Position numbers and translations under genes: made by a program. Below, piece after piece: positions 27,475 to 37,853 of a stretch of 64,000 nucleotides of DNA. The DNA is from Rhizobium sullae. Lineage in GTDB: Bacteria; Pseudomonadota; Alphaproteobacteria; Rhizobiales; Rhizobiaceae. The notes under the pieces are model-generated. The model was not told the origin of the DNA. It saw only the letters and a list, made by a program, of their open reading frames with translations, and searched no databases. Every line of letters begins with the position of its first letter. The first letter of the stretch is position 1. The stretch covers positions 1 through 64,000 of the forward strand of contig NZ_CP104146.1 of assembly GCF_025200715.1 (NCBI RefSeq), in the 5' to 3' direction.

Positions 27475-28325
27475 TGCTGTTCACCGTCAGCCAGAGCCAA
27501 CCGTAATGCTGCAATCGCTTTATCGCGATAAGTCCGGATCGTCTTTTCGGAGCGGCCCAATGCCTTGGCGATGGTCATGACGTCTGGCTCCTTTGAATCT
27601 ATGGGAAAGCCCTCTTTCAGCATGTGTATGATCCTGATTTGTTCTGGCGGTAGAGCTTCAATCGCCGCATCCAGACGCGACCGGTAAAACGGGTCGCCGA
27701 TTTCCGGTGCGGCAAAAGGATCATGGGCGCCGGCGGCTCTTTCCACCTCTGCGGTCGGTTCACCGTTCTCCTCGTCGTATTCGATAGGCTGGGATCTGTT
27801 CTCGTCCCGCCAAGCCTGTTCCTGAGCATCGCGTCGCAAGCTCGCAACAGCGCCATCGAACCGAACTTCAAAATAGTCGAGTTTATCGACATATGATGCA
27901 CGGTCCGCAGAAAGCATTTCTACGAACCGGCTGAAGACTTTGTCACGGACCACGCTGCGGGTCAGCGATTCAGTCTTGCCGTCGGAGCTTTCCGATCTGG
28001 GCACGCTGCGCAGCACCCGCTCCATGAGAATACGATAGAGCCGCTCGAACCAGGTCTCGTTATTGTCGTGACGGCTGGCGCGAATGAAATGCACGAGACA
28101 CTCGCTCGTTACGTAGCCTGGGTCGGAGCGCTTCGTGATTGCGGCCCGGCCTATCAACTCGTCACGCGACAAGACTGCCAGTTCTGCGATGAGTGTTTCC
28201 ACCTTCCGATCGCGCTCGTAAAGCTCGCCAGTCAGTCGTCGCTTGCGCAGCGGCGCGACCACCGGGCCGTCGTGATATGCGTCCGGCTCCGGTTTCGTGC
28301 CCACCGATTCCTCCAGCTTCTTCAT
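27471..28325 (-). CDS. Sigma-70-like regulator
   Basis: A 284-residue protein whose C terminus matches sigma region 4: LDAAIEALPPEQIRIIHMLKEGF, then VMTIAKALGRSEKTIRTYRDKAIAALR (about residues 215-278). The N-terminal two thirds are charged and could hold a diverged region 2 (ERLYRILMERVLRSVP to YVDKLDYFEVRFDGA). It starts only 13 bases after the AbiEii stop codon and overlaps the next gene. It may switch on the operon in response to infection, or act as a sigma-like DNA-binding adaptor. Confidence 0.72.
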   Translation of the reverse strand: MKKLEESVGTKPEPDAYHDGPVVAPLRKRRLTGELYERDRKVETLIAELAVLSRDELIGRAAITKRSDPGYVTSECLVHFIRASRHDNNETWFERLYRILMERVLRSVPRSESSDGKTESLTRSVVRDKVFSRFVEMLSADRASYVDKLDYFEVRFDGAVASLRRDAQEQAWRDENRSQPIEYDEENGEPTAEVERAAGAHDPFAAPEIGDPFYRSRLDAAIEALPPEQIRIIHMLKEGFPIDSKEPDVMTIAKALGRSEKTIRTYRDKAIAALRLALADGEQQ

Positions 28326-28338
28326 CGCCGCCCCCGCC

Positions 28339-29393
28339 TCATTCGGCCATCTTGTTTAGGCTTGCCTCGAGCGAAGCGATGCTCTCGATCACGGCTTCGA
28401 ACGCGGGCGCGTCGCCGAAAATCATGCCCTGCATCGCCCGGTAATCAACGCGGAGTTGTTCGATCATCGCGTCATGCGGCGCAAGCGCGAACGAGCCGGG
28501 TACAGCGGTCGCAAGGTCGAAGTCGGGCCGATTGAAGAACATGCGCGCGTGCGCGACGCAATCGTCGCCGAGGGCTCTGTCTTTGACAGCGGCCGCCCCA
28601 ACGGCTGTCCCGACGAGCCGGTGCAGATCGTAGTAGTGCCGCGATACCCGCTGGCCACCACCTTTCAGCTCATCACGCTTGTCGAACCAACGCCGCAGCC
28701 CATGGAGAATAACCACTTTGTCCCAGAAGGTTCGTTCAGGATTGACGGTCCGCACCGCTGGCACCGTCAGGTCGAGCCCTGGAAGATCATCATCGACATA
28801 GGGCTTGATCGGCACTTCGCTGTTCGGATCAAGCGCAGATTTCGCGCCCGACTCGATCTTGATGGCTGCGCGCACATAATCCGAACGCGGCGTCGCCGAC
28901 GGGTACCAAATCAACAATGTCTGACCGTCAGGGTCAGTGTCATCGGCTTCGATTCGCGCTTTTGCGGCATCAACGCCGGCGGCCTTGAGGCGGCCAGCAA
29001 GGATCACTGTCAATTCGTCGCGAAGCGGGCCATTGATATAAGCTTTGCAGGCATCCTTGATCGCCTCGAGGCGAGCCTTGCGTTTCTTTCCACTGAGCGC
29101 CTCAAGTTCCTCGATGGTCGCCGGCTCACCAATATCATCCCGAAACACCGTGACATCTATGTCTTCGGAGAAGCGGCTGATCAGACCAAATCCCTTTGAC
29201 AACGACGTTCCGCCCTTGAAGAGGAGGCGGGGACCGCCGTTTTTCAATCCGTCGAACAATGCGTCCAGTGTCCAACACACCCAGAAGTCTTTTTCAATAT
29301 TCTGAGCGGCCGTGCCGAGGCGTTGAGCCGTCGTATCGAAGGCGCTCAGCATTGCATCTTCCCCGGCTGCGAGTACTTCGTCAAAAGCAGGAT

Positions 29394-29397
<4 letters not shown>
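28339..29397 (-). CDS. abiEii: AbiEii-type nucleotidyltransferase toxin
   Basis: A 352-residue protein of the AbiEii/AbiGii toxin family. Nucleotidyltransferase motifs are LLFKGGTSLSKGFGL (about 75-90) and FSEDIDVTVF with the DxD pair just after; FWDKVVILHGLRRW is typical of the C-terminal half. These toxins modify tRNA or related targets and cause abortive infection. The start overlaps the AbiEi stop by four bases, as in known type IV toxin-antitoxin operons. Confidence 0.9.
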
Positions 29398-30185
<788 letters not shown>

Positions 30186-30213
30186 GTCCGAAATGTGTAG
30201 TCTTTTTTCGGAC
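30186..30213. promoter_or_regulatory. AbiEi operator copy 1
   Basis: GTCCGAAA, 12 bases, TTTCGGAC. It directly abuts the annotated AbiEi start. Known AbiEi proteins bind two inverted repeats in their promoter. Confidence 0.75.
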
Positions 30214-30228
30214 GATGGGCAAGCAGTG

Positions 30229-30256
30229 GTCCGAAAAATGTAGGCAAGTTTCGGAC
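30229..30256. promoter_or_regulatory. AbiEi operator copy 2
   Basis: GTCCGAAA, 12 bases, TTTCGGAC: same arms and spacer length as copy 1, centre to centre 43 bp (about four helical turns), so two dimers would sit on the same DNA face. Confidence 0.75.
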
Positions 30257-30382
30257 AAACCGCATGGTATCGCTAGCTGGATTCGCTTCCCTCGACACGC
30301 AGATGATCGGGGTCATTGCCTATAGCACCATTCAAATACATAACGACGGGCAGGGCAGCTAGGTTGCGAGCGACTGCCAACG

Positions 30383-32740
30383 CTATTTTAGCTCCAAAGC
30401 CTTCCTAACTGCACCAGCTACATCGCCGTGGTTAGTGCATCGTATCTGACCGGTCGTTGTCATGCGCCAAACGGAAAAGCCGGAATTGTTCGTTTGCTTC
30501 ATCGTTTCGGCAGACCAAGTCCCTTCGGTAATGAACCGAACCAAAATACGCTGCTGCCCTTTTTCATCTCGGATTGCCAGCAATTTTCGGCCGGCTTCTG
30601 TCTGAAGGAGGAAGCCGCCTTTGGGGTCGATTGCTATGATTTTCTTGTCTTTCCAGACAAGAAAGTCAGGGAAGAAGCGTCGACTCTCACCTTTATCCAA
30701 AAGTGGGATTGAATATCCACCATTAACCGGATTTCTAGTCCAAGTAAGACCAGTGCTATCAATCTCGAGAGCAACCGCAAGTTCATCGGCGTTCAGGTCG
30801 CTATAACTTTCATGGACAGCATTTGTGAACTTATGATTTGCGTCGGGGCGAACAAAAACCGCACCAACTATATAAGGGTTAGAGTCCTCAAATGCCAGTT
30901 CCGCGTGTGACAGGTAGGTATCAACCAAACCTTCTGCGTCTTCCCGCAATTGCTGCGCTGCAACGCTTGTAATCTCAATGCGCGCTTCGAATTTTGGCTC
31001 CGCCCAATCGATCGTTTTGACGGCTTCAGGATATCTGGACTGCATGTGTCGGCGCACAAGCCAGCGAGCAATCACACGGTTGGAATGATCTTTGAGGTGG
31101 GTTTCGATCAATGGCTTTGAGCCATCACCAATTTGCTGAACTGCGCGGGTCAATTCGCCAGCACCTTGAACGTTCACCAGATCCGCAGTGTAATCATGGA
31201 TCGACGCGATAGCTTCGGTCAAAGGCTCGACGGACTCGTCGGCGTCGATGTGGATTTCAGGGATAGTGAGCATTTGTTTCGGCTCGAAACGCGAACGCCG
31301 CCGGTCGCGTGAATCACTAAAGCCGTCCAGTTTGACATCAGGCATCTCCGACGCAATCTTGCGGCGCACTACCTCAAGTATTCTTGGGAATTCCTGCTTA
31401 CTGTCGATCCGGATGTAAAAATTTGCTGTGTTCAACAGCGGATCCGCATAATGGCGCGCTCCGGGTTGCCGCAAGACGCGGCCAATCACCTGCTCGACCT
31501 GCAGAGCCGACCCCATCGATTTGTCGATGTATGCAAAACAGCAGGCTGGGTCATCCCAGCCCTCCTGTAGGCTTTGATTGAAAATGATATGGCGGTATTT
31601 GCTTTGCGAGAACACCGCGAAATCGTCTTCGCCACCTGAAAACAATGTGAAGCCTTCTGGGGCTGGATAGTCCTTCTGACTCATTTTGAGATCGCAGTAG
31701 AGCGCGATCTCGTCCGCAGGGATGCCTTTTTCCTCTGTCAGATATCGCCATATCAAGATCGGCGGCGCCTTGCGTTGATTGAATGGCCGATGAGGGTTGT
31801 CGGCAGTCCCATCGTCCTGACTAATATTGGTGCGGCAGACATAGATGGCTTTGGGAAGGAAGCCAGCTTCGAGTTCGTCGGCTTTGAGCGTAGCGAGCTG
31901 GAAGTCCTCGATCATATCGTTCAGAGTGGTCTCCATCTCGGTGTCGTAGCCCCCCAGGACGATCTGCCGTTTCACTAGGCCCGCGTCGACAGGTTCCTTG
32001 GACCTGATGGCGGTGATCAAGCACCGCGATGGACTGTTTTCAGGATCGGCGATTGCTTCCGCACTCCAACCCACCTGCCTGAGCCGATCGATAATCTGCC
32101 CTAATTTCCCTGGAGTTCGCATCGTTGCCGAAGCGGCAAGAATAACATCCGGCTCAAGTTCAAGGAGCAAATCAGTTTGCTGGTCGGAGAGGTTATGAGC
32201 TTCGTCATACACGATGATCAGAGCGCGCCGATCGGAAGCGCTGGGGGCTTTCCTATCGGCGAGTATTTCCCACAAGGCCCCGTCATTTTCGTCCTCGTCC
32301 TTCTGATGGACCTTGAGTTTGCCGTCGCTTTTTGACTTCTGGTTGAAGCTCCCCACTGTTGTCAGCAAGATACACGCCTGCGTGTCGTCTTGGATTTGAT
32401 CGATCTTGGCTTCGGCGAGATACGCTGTGGTGAATTCAGGGATCAGGTGTTCGTACTTTCCACCGGCCTCGAAGTTGGCGAACGTCTGATCGACGACAGC
32501 CTTGGATTTGGAAATCCACAAAACGATCGGTTCGAGAGTCATCGCGGCACGCAGCAGAGACACTGTGTCTGCGAGAATTGCCGTCTTGCCGGATCCAGTG
32601 AGCGATGCAAGTGCCTGGTAAAATGGCGTTGGCCATCCCATGTACTCCATCGGTCGCTTTTTGTCGGCGACGAGGAGGCTGTACCGAGATGCGATTTGCT
32701 GTGAGGCATTCGTCTGGAAGGGAAGTAACTCAATGCTCAC
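30383..32740 (-). CDS. Type III restriction enzyme, Res subunit
   Basis: A 785-residue helicase-nuclease. Motifs seen are SLTGSGKTAILADT (Walker A, about residue 48), VYDEAHNLSDQ (Walker B), LAASATMRTPGKL, and VEQVIGRVLRQPG (motif VI). The C terminus has an endonuclease-like FFPDFLVWKDKKIIAIDPKGG with the D-x-K core. The start overlaps the Mod stop by four bases. It cleaves DNA in complex with Mod after ATP-driven communication between two unmethylated sites. It is somewhat shorter than typical Res subunits (900-1000 residues). Confidence 0.85.
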   Translation of the reverse strand: MSIELLPFQTNASQQIASRYSLLVADKKRPMEYMGWPTPFYQALASLTGSGKTAILADTVSLLRAAMTLEPIVLWISKSKAVVDQTFANFEAGGKYEHLIPEFTTAYLAEAKIDQIQDDTQACILLTTVGSFNQKSKSDGKLKVHQKDEDENDGALWEILADRKAPSASDRRALIIVYDEAHNLSDQQTDLLLELEPDVILAASATMRTPGKLGQIIDRLRQVGWSAEAIADPENSPSRCLITAIRSKEPVDAGLVKRQIVLGGYDTEMETTLNDMIEDFQLATLKADELEAGFLPKAIYVCRTNISQDDGTADNPHRPFNQRKAPPILIWRYLTEEKGIPADEIALYCDLKMSQKDYPAPEGFTLFSGGEDDFAVFSQSKYRHIIFNQSLQEGWDDPACCFAYIDKSMGSALQVEQVIGRVLRQPGARHYADPLLNTANFYIRIDSKQEFPRILEVVRRKIASEMPDVKLDGFSDSRDRRRSRFEPKQMLTIPEIHIDADESVEPLTEAIASIHDYTADLVNVQGAGELTRAVQQIGDGSKPLIETHLKDHSNRVIARWLVRRHMQSRYPEAVKTIDWAEPKFEARIEITSVAAQQLREDAEGLVDTYLSHAELAFEDSNPYIVGAVFVRPDANHKFTNAVHESYSDLNADELAVALEIDSTGLTWTRNPVNGGYSIPLLDKGESRRFFPDFLVWKDKKIIAIDPKGGFLLQTEAGRKLLAIRDEKGQQRILVRFITEGTWSAETMKQTNNSGFSVWRMTTTGQIRCTNHGDVAGAVRKALELK

Positions 32741-34719
32741 GCGGCGCTCTCCTCGCCGGCATCCGACATCGATCCGACTCCATAGGGGTGTAGTGCTTCG
32801 TTAAACCCCAACGCATCCAGGATGCGATTCGGAATCTGATAGAATTCCACATTCGGACCACTGTACGTCGATATTCGCGCATACACGTGAAACGGCTGCG
32901 CGAGTCCCTCCGCCTTGGCTTCCGCAGCGATTGCGCGGAAAGACGTTCGATTGAGAACCGAAGGCTGATCCGGACCATTCCAGATCAGAAAGAAGCCTTC
33001 GCCCCGCGCGCTCTTCGCAAACAGATATGAATGCGTTCCGGCTGGCAGGCGCCTCAAATGTGCAGCTGCTCGATCCTTCTGATCCCAATAAGAGGTCAAC
33101 AGGAGATCGACCATTTCCTCCCGTTCGAGAGCCAACACTGCTGACGCGTCGACCTGCGACATGAGTTTTGAAAACCTGAAGCCGCTGGAAAGCGGCGCCG
33201 CGGTAATGGCGGAAACGCCTTTCTTGTTAACGCGCTCCCCGGTCACAGCACGTTTCAGGCGCTCGTAGGTGAGAGTGCGAGCATAGGCGTCGCCGCGCTC
33301 TGGGCGGCCCTGCTCGATTAACAGAAAGCGCCGATCAGCTCCAGACTCCGCGTTCAATTCCATAATCGCGTGCGCTGTTGTCCCGGATCCTGCGAACGGA
33401 TCTAGCACGATACCTGTGGGAGGGCACCAGATTTGAACGATCTTCTTTATGAGCTTCATCGGTTTGACGGTTTCAAAGCCATGGCCCGGCCCAACGATCG
33501 ACGTGAGCTCGTTGATGCCAATCTGGCTATGGCCCGAATGCTCGTGATCCCAAGAGGTTGTGCCTATATCCAAGGGCACTTCATAGTCATCGTCGGACCA
33601 GTAGGTTGTCGGCACGATGCCTTGTTTCACGTCCTTCAGGTACTTTTTCATGCCGAAAGTGCCTTGGCCATCATCGCGCCAATGTGCAACCGGCCAGACG
33701 CCGCCACGTATATCTTCGGCGGCTTTGCGAGCCACCTTTAGAACTTTGTGTTCTGGCGAGAACGACTTCTCGCCGGGAATTGGAGCGCCGCTGATCAGCA
33801 GGGCCTTTTGTCGACCGTCCCCAATTTCGCGTTCGACGTATTTTGATCCCCATGTCTCAAGATAGACTTTCATCCGGCGCTTTTCTGAGCCCCAGTGGCG
33901 CCCAGCCGTCGGATAATGCAGTTGCCCGGTGAAAGGGGATTGAATCGCATAGATCATCGAGAGGTGAGTTTCTTCACCTCGCGCGGTAAGGTCGCCCGGC
34001 TTCCAAGGGTGGGGATCGCCATCCCGTGAGAGATATCGCTTGTCCATTTCCTCGGTGCGAGGGAGCAAGGCTGTCTTCGCTCGCTCCGAATTTTTTGCGT
34101 AAACGAGAACATATTCGGTTGCTGTCGAAAGCTGACGTTGATCATTTCGCGGTGCGTAGGATTTCTGCCAGTTGATAATCCCGATCCGATTTGACTCACC
34201 AAACATCTCGTCGAGCAACATGCCCAACCTGAACAGTTCACGATGATCAATACAGATGGCCAACACCCCACCAGGGCGGAGCATCTCCTTCATCATCCAG
34301 AGGCGAGGCGTCATGAATCGGAGCCATTTAGAATGCCTTGACCCGTCATCTGCGGGCACCAACTTCCCCAAATCAGGGTCGTTTGGGTCTTCATCCCAAC
34401 GGTCGTTGTAGCGGAAGTCCAAACCGGTGTTGTAGGGCGGGTCAGTAAGAACGAGGTCAACTTGCCCTCGATATTTATACAGACTGACCAGTGCTTGGAG
34501 ATTCTCACCCTCAAGCAAAACATTCTCTGACTGCTGTATTTCGGAGCCGACACACAGCTTCTTCTCGATGCGCTGCGAGCGGGGTTTCAACTGACGAATG
34601 ATCTGCCAAGGGGGGGTCTGCCCTGGATAGGTCAAACGGATGCCGCCGATATCAATGCCGTCCCGGTCAAGCAGCAGGCGGATCAAGTCTTCTCGGCTCA
34701 ATTTATTGTAATCAGTCAT
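32737..34719 (-). CDS. Type III DNA methyltransferase, Mod subunit
   Basis: A 660-residue N6-adenine or N4-cytosine methyltransferase of the beta class: DPPYNTGLDF (motif IV, about residue 97) precedes DPFAGSGTTAHA (motif I, about 427). The region between and after is the target-recognition domain. LSREDLIRLLLDRDGIDIGG near the N terminus is typical of Mod proteins. It is the first gene of the restriction-modification pair and also the first minus-strand gene of the island. Target sequence cannot be read from the sequence alone. Confidence 0.88.
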   Translation of the reverse strand: MTDYNKLSREDLIRLLLDRDGIDIGGIRLTYPGQTPPWQIIRQLKPRSQRIEKKLCVGSEIQQSENVLLEGENLQALVSLYKYRGQVDLVLTDPPYNTGLDFRYNDRWDEDPNDPDLGKLVPADDGSRHSKWLRFMTPRLWMMKEMLRPGGVLAICIDHRELFRLGMLLDEMFGESNRIGIINWQKSYAPRNDQRQLSTATEYVLVYAKNSERAKTALLPRTEEMDKRYLSRDGDPHPWKPGDLTARGEETHLSMIYAIQSPFTGQLHYPTAGRHWGSEKRRMKVYLETWGSKYVEREIGDGRQKALLISGAPIPGEKSFSPEHKVLKVARKAAEDIRGGVWPVAHWRDDGQGTFGMKKYLKDVKQGIVPTTYWSDDDYEVPLDIGTTSWDHEHSGHSQIGINELTSIVGPGHGFETVKPMKLIKKIVQIWCPPTGIVLDPFAGSGTTAHAIMELNAESGADRRFLLIEQGRPERGDAYARTLTYERLKRAVTGERVNKKGVSAITAAPLSSGFRFSKLMSQVDASAVLALEREEMVDLLLTSYWDQKDRAAAHLRRLPAGTHSYLFAKSARGEGFFLIWNGPDQPSVLNRTSFRAIAAEAKAEGLAQPFHVYARISTYSGPNVEFYQIPNRILDALGFNEALHPYGVGSMSDAGEESAA

Positions 34720-34955
34720 GTCACCTCAACAGAGCCGCTTGCTCCTAGAATTTGAAGCCGACGCCGGGCTTACCGATATGTTAGACCATCGGGTCCTGCA
34801 CTGATGTCGATTCAATAAGAACATATCATGAACAAACAGAAGTGGCTATGCTCACCTTGCCGCTTCCTGCAGAGGATAAAGACATCAAATCTCCGGGAAG
34901 CCAGGAGGATAGGATTCGATCCGCACATACCGCAAGGATCTCGGCTCCCCAACAA

Positions 34956-34983
34956 GGATCGGCCTCCAAAGCGCGGCCGATCC
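34956..34983 (-). terminator. Hairpin after the cold-shock gene
   Basis: A perfect 9-bp inverted repeat GGATCGGCC with a 10-base loop, starting about 18 bases after the cold-shock stop codon on the minus strand and followed there by TTGTT. A weak T-tract makes terminator function likely but not certain. Confidence 0.45.
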
Positions 34984-35001
34984 ACCATTGGACGAACTCG
35001 A

Positions 35002-35205
35002 TCACAGAACGCGTACGTTTTCCGCCTTCGATTTCCCAGTCTTGCGATCCTGACCGACGTCGTAGTTCACTCTCTGTCCCTCGCTAAGCGAGCTGCCACT
35101 CTGCAGCGCAGACACGTGCACAAACACGTCAGCCCCTCCATTTTCCGGTGTAATGAAGCCAAATCCTTTGTCTCCATTGAAAAATTTAACTGTGCCAGTG
35201 GCCAT
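35002..35205 (-). CDS. Cold-shock domain protein (CspA family)
   Basis: A 67-residue RNA/single-stranded DNA chaperone. It begins [18 protein letters not shown] and contains both RNA-binding motifs, KGFGFI and VFVHV. Start chosen at ATG 35205: GAGGA lies about 10 bases upstream and the length is exactly that of CspA proteins; the open frame extends to 35247 without family similarity. It is a lone gene; members often aid translation under stress. Confidence 0.95.
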   Translation of the reverse strand: MATGTVKFFNGDKGFGFITPENGGADVFVHVSALQSGSSLSEGQRVNYDVGQDRKTGKSKAENVRVL

Positions 35206-35411
35206 AAACAAATCCTCGACGCTTTCAAAGCAGATTGCCGCTTCCAAAAGCTTTAATGTGGCCAGGTGTCGTCCGCAACATGTTTAGTCCTGATCTCGTC
35301 TCGAGCGTCGGACTGAGTGGTGCCGCTCACTCAATTTGTCCTCTGCAGCGGTCTGCCGATTTTCCAACCCGACTTGGCAGCAGCTTCATCTGAGAGCATG
35401 TTCATGCCGTG

Positions 35412-36017
35412 ATGCTATTAGCTATGGCCACCTGTGTTGTGAAACGTCCTCGTCTGTTACCGCAAAGAAGTTTTCCGGATTATGCTTATCTGCCGGGTCG
35501 GCAGCCCCATCCCGTGCGCGATCCGGCGGGACACAGCTATCATGTCGGACCTTTACCCCTCGCGACACAGGCGTCGCTGGATTCGGACGCCTTCGCCTGG
35601 GGCCAGGATCTCTTCAATCACGGCTATTACTGGGAGGCGCATGAGGCTTGGGAAGGCCTTTGGCAGGTAGCGGCACGCGACAGTGCGGTCCGTATGCTCC
35701 TCAAGGGATTGATCCTGTTATCGGCAGCCGGTGTGAAAATACGCGAGGGTATATATGACGCAGCCCTGCGTCACGCAGGGCGCGCTGCCGCACTGTTTCG
35801 CCGATTGATGACTGTGCAGCATAGCGACTTCGCGCATGCACTTGGCATCCCCCTGGCGGCGCTTGCTAACCATGCGGAAGCAACCGCGCGAACGCCTCCG
35901 GTTCCACAGTCGACGATATTGGGGCATCCCGAACCGGTGTTCGATTTTATTCTCGGGTCGAAGTCATCCGCCAGGCAAAGCCCGCTGAGGGAATCGCGAA
36001 GGAGGCACGGTCGCTAG
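35412..36017 (+). CDS. DUF309 domain protein
   Basis: About 201 residues. The central part has the DUF309 signature FNHGYYWEAHEAWEGLWQVA, then LLKGLILLSAAGVKIREG, near residues 70-120. The family is small, helical and of unknown biochemical function. The start is uncertain (ATG 35412 or 35424, GTG 35409), with no clear ribosome binding site. It stands alone between the cold-shock gene and a gene-poor stretch, a context that gives no functional clue. Confidence 0.75.
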   Translation: MLLAMATCVVKRPRLLPQRSFPDYAYLPGRQPHPVRDPAGHSYHVGPLPLATQASLDSDAFAWGQDLFNHGYYWEAHEAWEGLWQVAARDSAVRMLLKGLILLSAAGVKIREGIYDAALRHAGRAAALFRRLMTVQHSDFAHALGIPLAALANHAEATARTPPVPQSTILGHPEPVFDFILGSKSSARQSPLRESRRRHGR

Positions 36018-36546
36018 CCGTCTGGCGAGGCGGCGGTTCAAGGTCATCGTTTGCCCGCAAGGTGGTTCCTCCAGCCGGTCTCGTTCGTCATCGGGTACGG
36101 CGGTTTATTGATAGTCTTCAATCCCCCGCGTCTTCCAACGCGCGATTACTCGCTCGGTTATGTCCATGCTTGAATTCAAGGTCATTCCCCGGTCTCGTCT
36201 TGCCGCTTGGCCGACGAGATAACAAGTCGCCGAGTTCTCCGGCAGTTGCAAGCGCGGCCGAGATGCCACGCCGATCGCCCGCTATCCGTTTTAGCGGCAC
36301 TTGGCAGGGGCGAATTTGGTCGGAAGGTCAGAATCCACTAGCGCTGCCATAAGAGCAATCCATTCCCGCTCTCATGCGATGGCTTCCTGGTCCGGCTCCG
36401 GATCTCCGTCGATCAACCCTCTATCGGGGTCGGCTACGCAAGCGTGCCGCCGCTTTGTCTTCGCCTTCGCGGTGATCGCGACCGGCGCCGGACACTGACG
36501 GGAGCCATCGAGCGGGAACGGCCCGCTCCAAAGATGGAGCCCTCAA
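36018..36546. other. Gene-poor stretch
   Basis: Roughly 530 bases with no gene I can support; open frames on both strands lack domains and ribosome binding sites. Confidence 0.5.
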
Positions 36547-36726
36547 ATGTCTGATCTTTCCCTCGCACAGAGCCACGCCTTCCAGCTCGCCCGTACCCTG
36601 ATGGTGCCGGTCGCTCTCTTTCGCTCCGGCGATTCGCTCGGCGTCCTCCCGAGCTCAGAACTGGAGGATGACGAGGTCGACATCCTCATCGAATTCGATC
36701 CGTTCGAATACGGGCCGGCTCATTGA
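36547..36726 (+). CDS. Small acidic protein, 59 residues
   Basis: Translation begins MSDLSLAQSHAFQLARTL and ends EFDPFEYGPAH, with an acidic centre (SELEDDEVDILIEFD). An upstream AGATGGAGC can serve as ribosome binding site. I do not recognise the family. Small genes of this kind sit beside plasmid backbone genes in rhizobia; the codon pattern (G/C at third positions) supports coding. Confidence 0.55.
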   Translation: MSDLSLAQSHAFQLARTLMVPVALFRSGDSLGVLPSSELEDDEVDILIEFDPFEYGPAH

Positions 36727-36929
36727 GCCGGCGTCTCTTTGCCGAGGTGCTGCCGCTTGCGAGCAGCAGGCGGCAAGGGAAGCAGCGCCGCGGCCGGGTG
36801 CAGATCTGCACCTTGCCGGCCGCGCCCTTGCCCCCTTTGCTCTTCGCGGGCCGCCGGAAACGGTCCCGCGAACTGCGGGAAAAGGGAAACTCGGACAAGA
36901 AGGGCGGACGCGAGAGCGCCGGCAGGGAA

Positions 36930-37853
36930 ATGGAAAAACGAGAACTGGAAGAATTGCGGGACCGTGTCCCCTGCGCCGCTGTTCTGGAGCGGGCCAATTT
37001 TGCGATCGATCTGAAACAAAGCACGCGACGCGCGGTCAAATATCGACGCGGCGCAGAAATCGTCATCGTGATCCACGAGGGCAGGGGCTGGTTCGATCCG
37101 CTCTCTGACGCCAAGGGCGACGTGTTCAGCCTCGTCGAGCATCTGGAGCGCGTGAGCTTCGTCGAGGTCCTCGACCATGTGGCATCACTGGTCGGCTTTG
37201 TTTCCAACGCGCCGGCCTGGACGCGCCCTGCGCGCGCGATTGAGACGCCGGCTTCCACGCCGGAACGATGGGTGAAGCGCCGCAAACCGTGGCCGGGATC
37301 GATGACCTGGCGCTATCTGCGCGACGACCGTCACCTCCCGGAAGCCGTAATCCGAACCGCCATCCATCTGGATGTGCTGCGCGAAGGCCCGCTCGGCAGT
37401 ATGTGGGCCGTCCACAGGAACGGGGAGGGGCGTGTGACCGGTTGGGAGGAACGCGGTCCGGAATGGCGGGGTTTCTCCGCCGGCGGCGCCAAGGTACTGT
37501 TTCGGTACGGTCATTCCGATGCGTTGCGTCTCTGTGTCACCGAGGCGGCGATCGACGCCATGAGCCTCGCGGCGCTGGAGGGCGCGCGGCGCGACAGCCT
37601 TTATCTGAGCACCGGTGGAGGATGGGCGCCCGCCACCGACGCGGCGATCTGGCTGCTGGCGGCGCGGCAAGGTGTGCTGCTGGTCGCCGCCGCCGACAAT
37701 AACGCGCAGGGCGATGTTTACGCCGAGCGTCTCAAAGCGATCGCCGCCGAGATGGGCTGCGATTTCGAGCGCGTTCGTCCGGATCGTGAGGACTGGAACG
37801 AGGATCTTCGCGCTCAGCTGCGCGCGAATGCGAGAAGCGGACCGATGTCGTGA
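36930..37853 (+). CDS. DUF3991 / Toprim domain protein
   Basis: About 307 residues from ATG 36930, chosen because GGGAA precedes it and the preceding open frame (to 36723) is low-complexity Arg-rich. The N-terminal part has KQSTRRAVKYRRGAEIVIVIHEGRGWFDP and DVFSLVEHL, typical of DUF3991; the C-terminal part is Toprim-like (RLCVTEAAIDAMSLAALEGA with the Glu, and LLVAAADNNAQGD with the Asp pair). Such proteins resemble plasmid primases or nicking enzymes and recur on rhizobial conjugative plasmids. Its last 40 bases overlap the convergent Fic gene. Confidence 0.82.
   Translation: MEKRELEELRDRVPCAAVLERANFAIDLKQSTRRAVKYRRGAEIVIVIHEGRGWFDPLSDAKGDVFSLVEHLERVSFVEVLDHVASLVGFVSNAPAWTRPARAIETPASTPERWVKRRKPWPGSMTWRYLRDDRHLPEAVIRTAIHLDVLREGPLGSMWAVHRNGEGRVTGWEERGPEWRGFSAGGAKVLFRYGHSDALRLCVTEAAIDAMSLAALEGARRDSLYLSTGGGWAPATDAAIWLLAARQGVLLVAAADNNAQGDVYAERLKAIAAEMGCDFERVRPDREDWNEDLRAQLRANARSGPMS

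Noticed and set aside
34870..34990. tRNA-like look (CTCCAAA loop, TTCGAT motif) near the cold-shock gene
   Set aside because: No acceptor stem or consistent T-arm and D-arm could be paired on either strand; only the 9-bp hairpin is kept, as a possible terminator.
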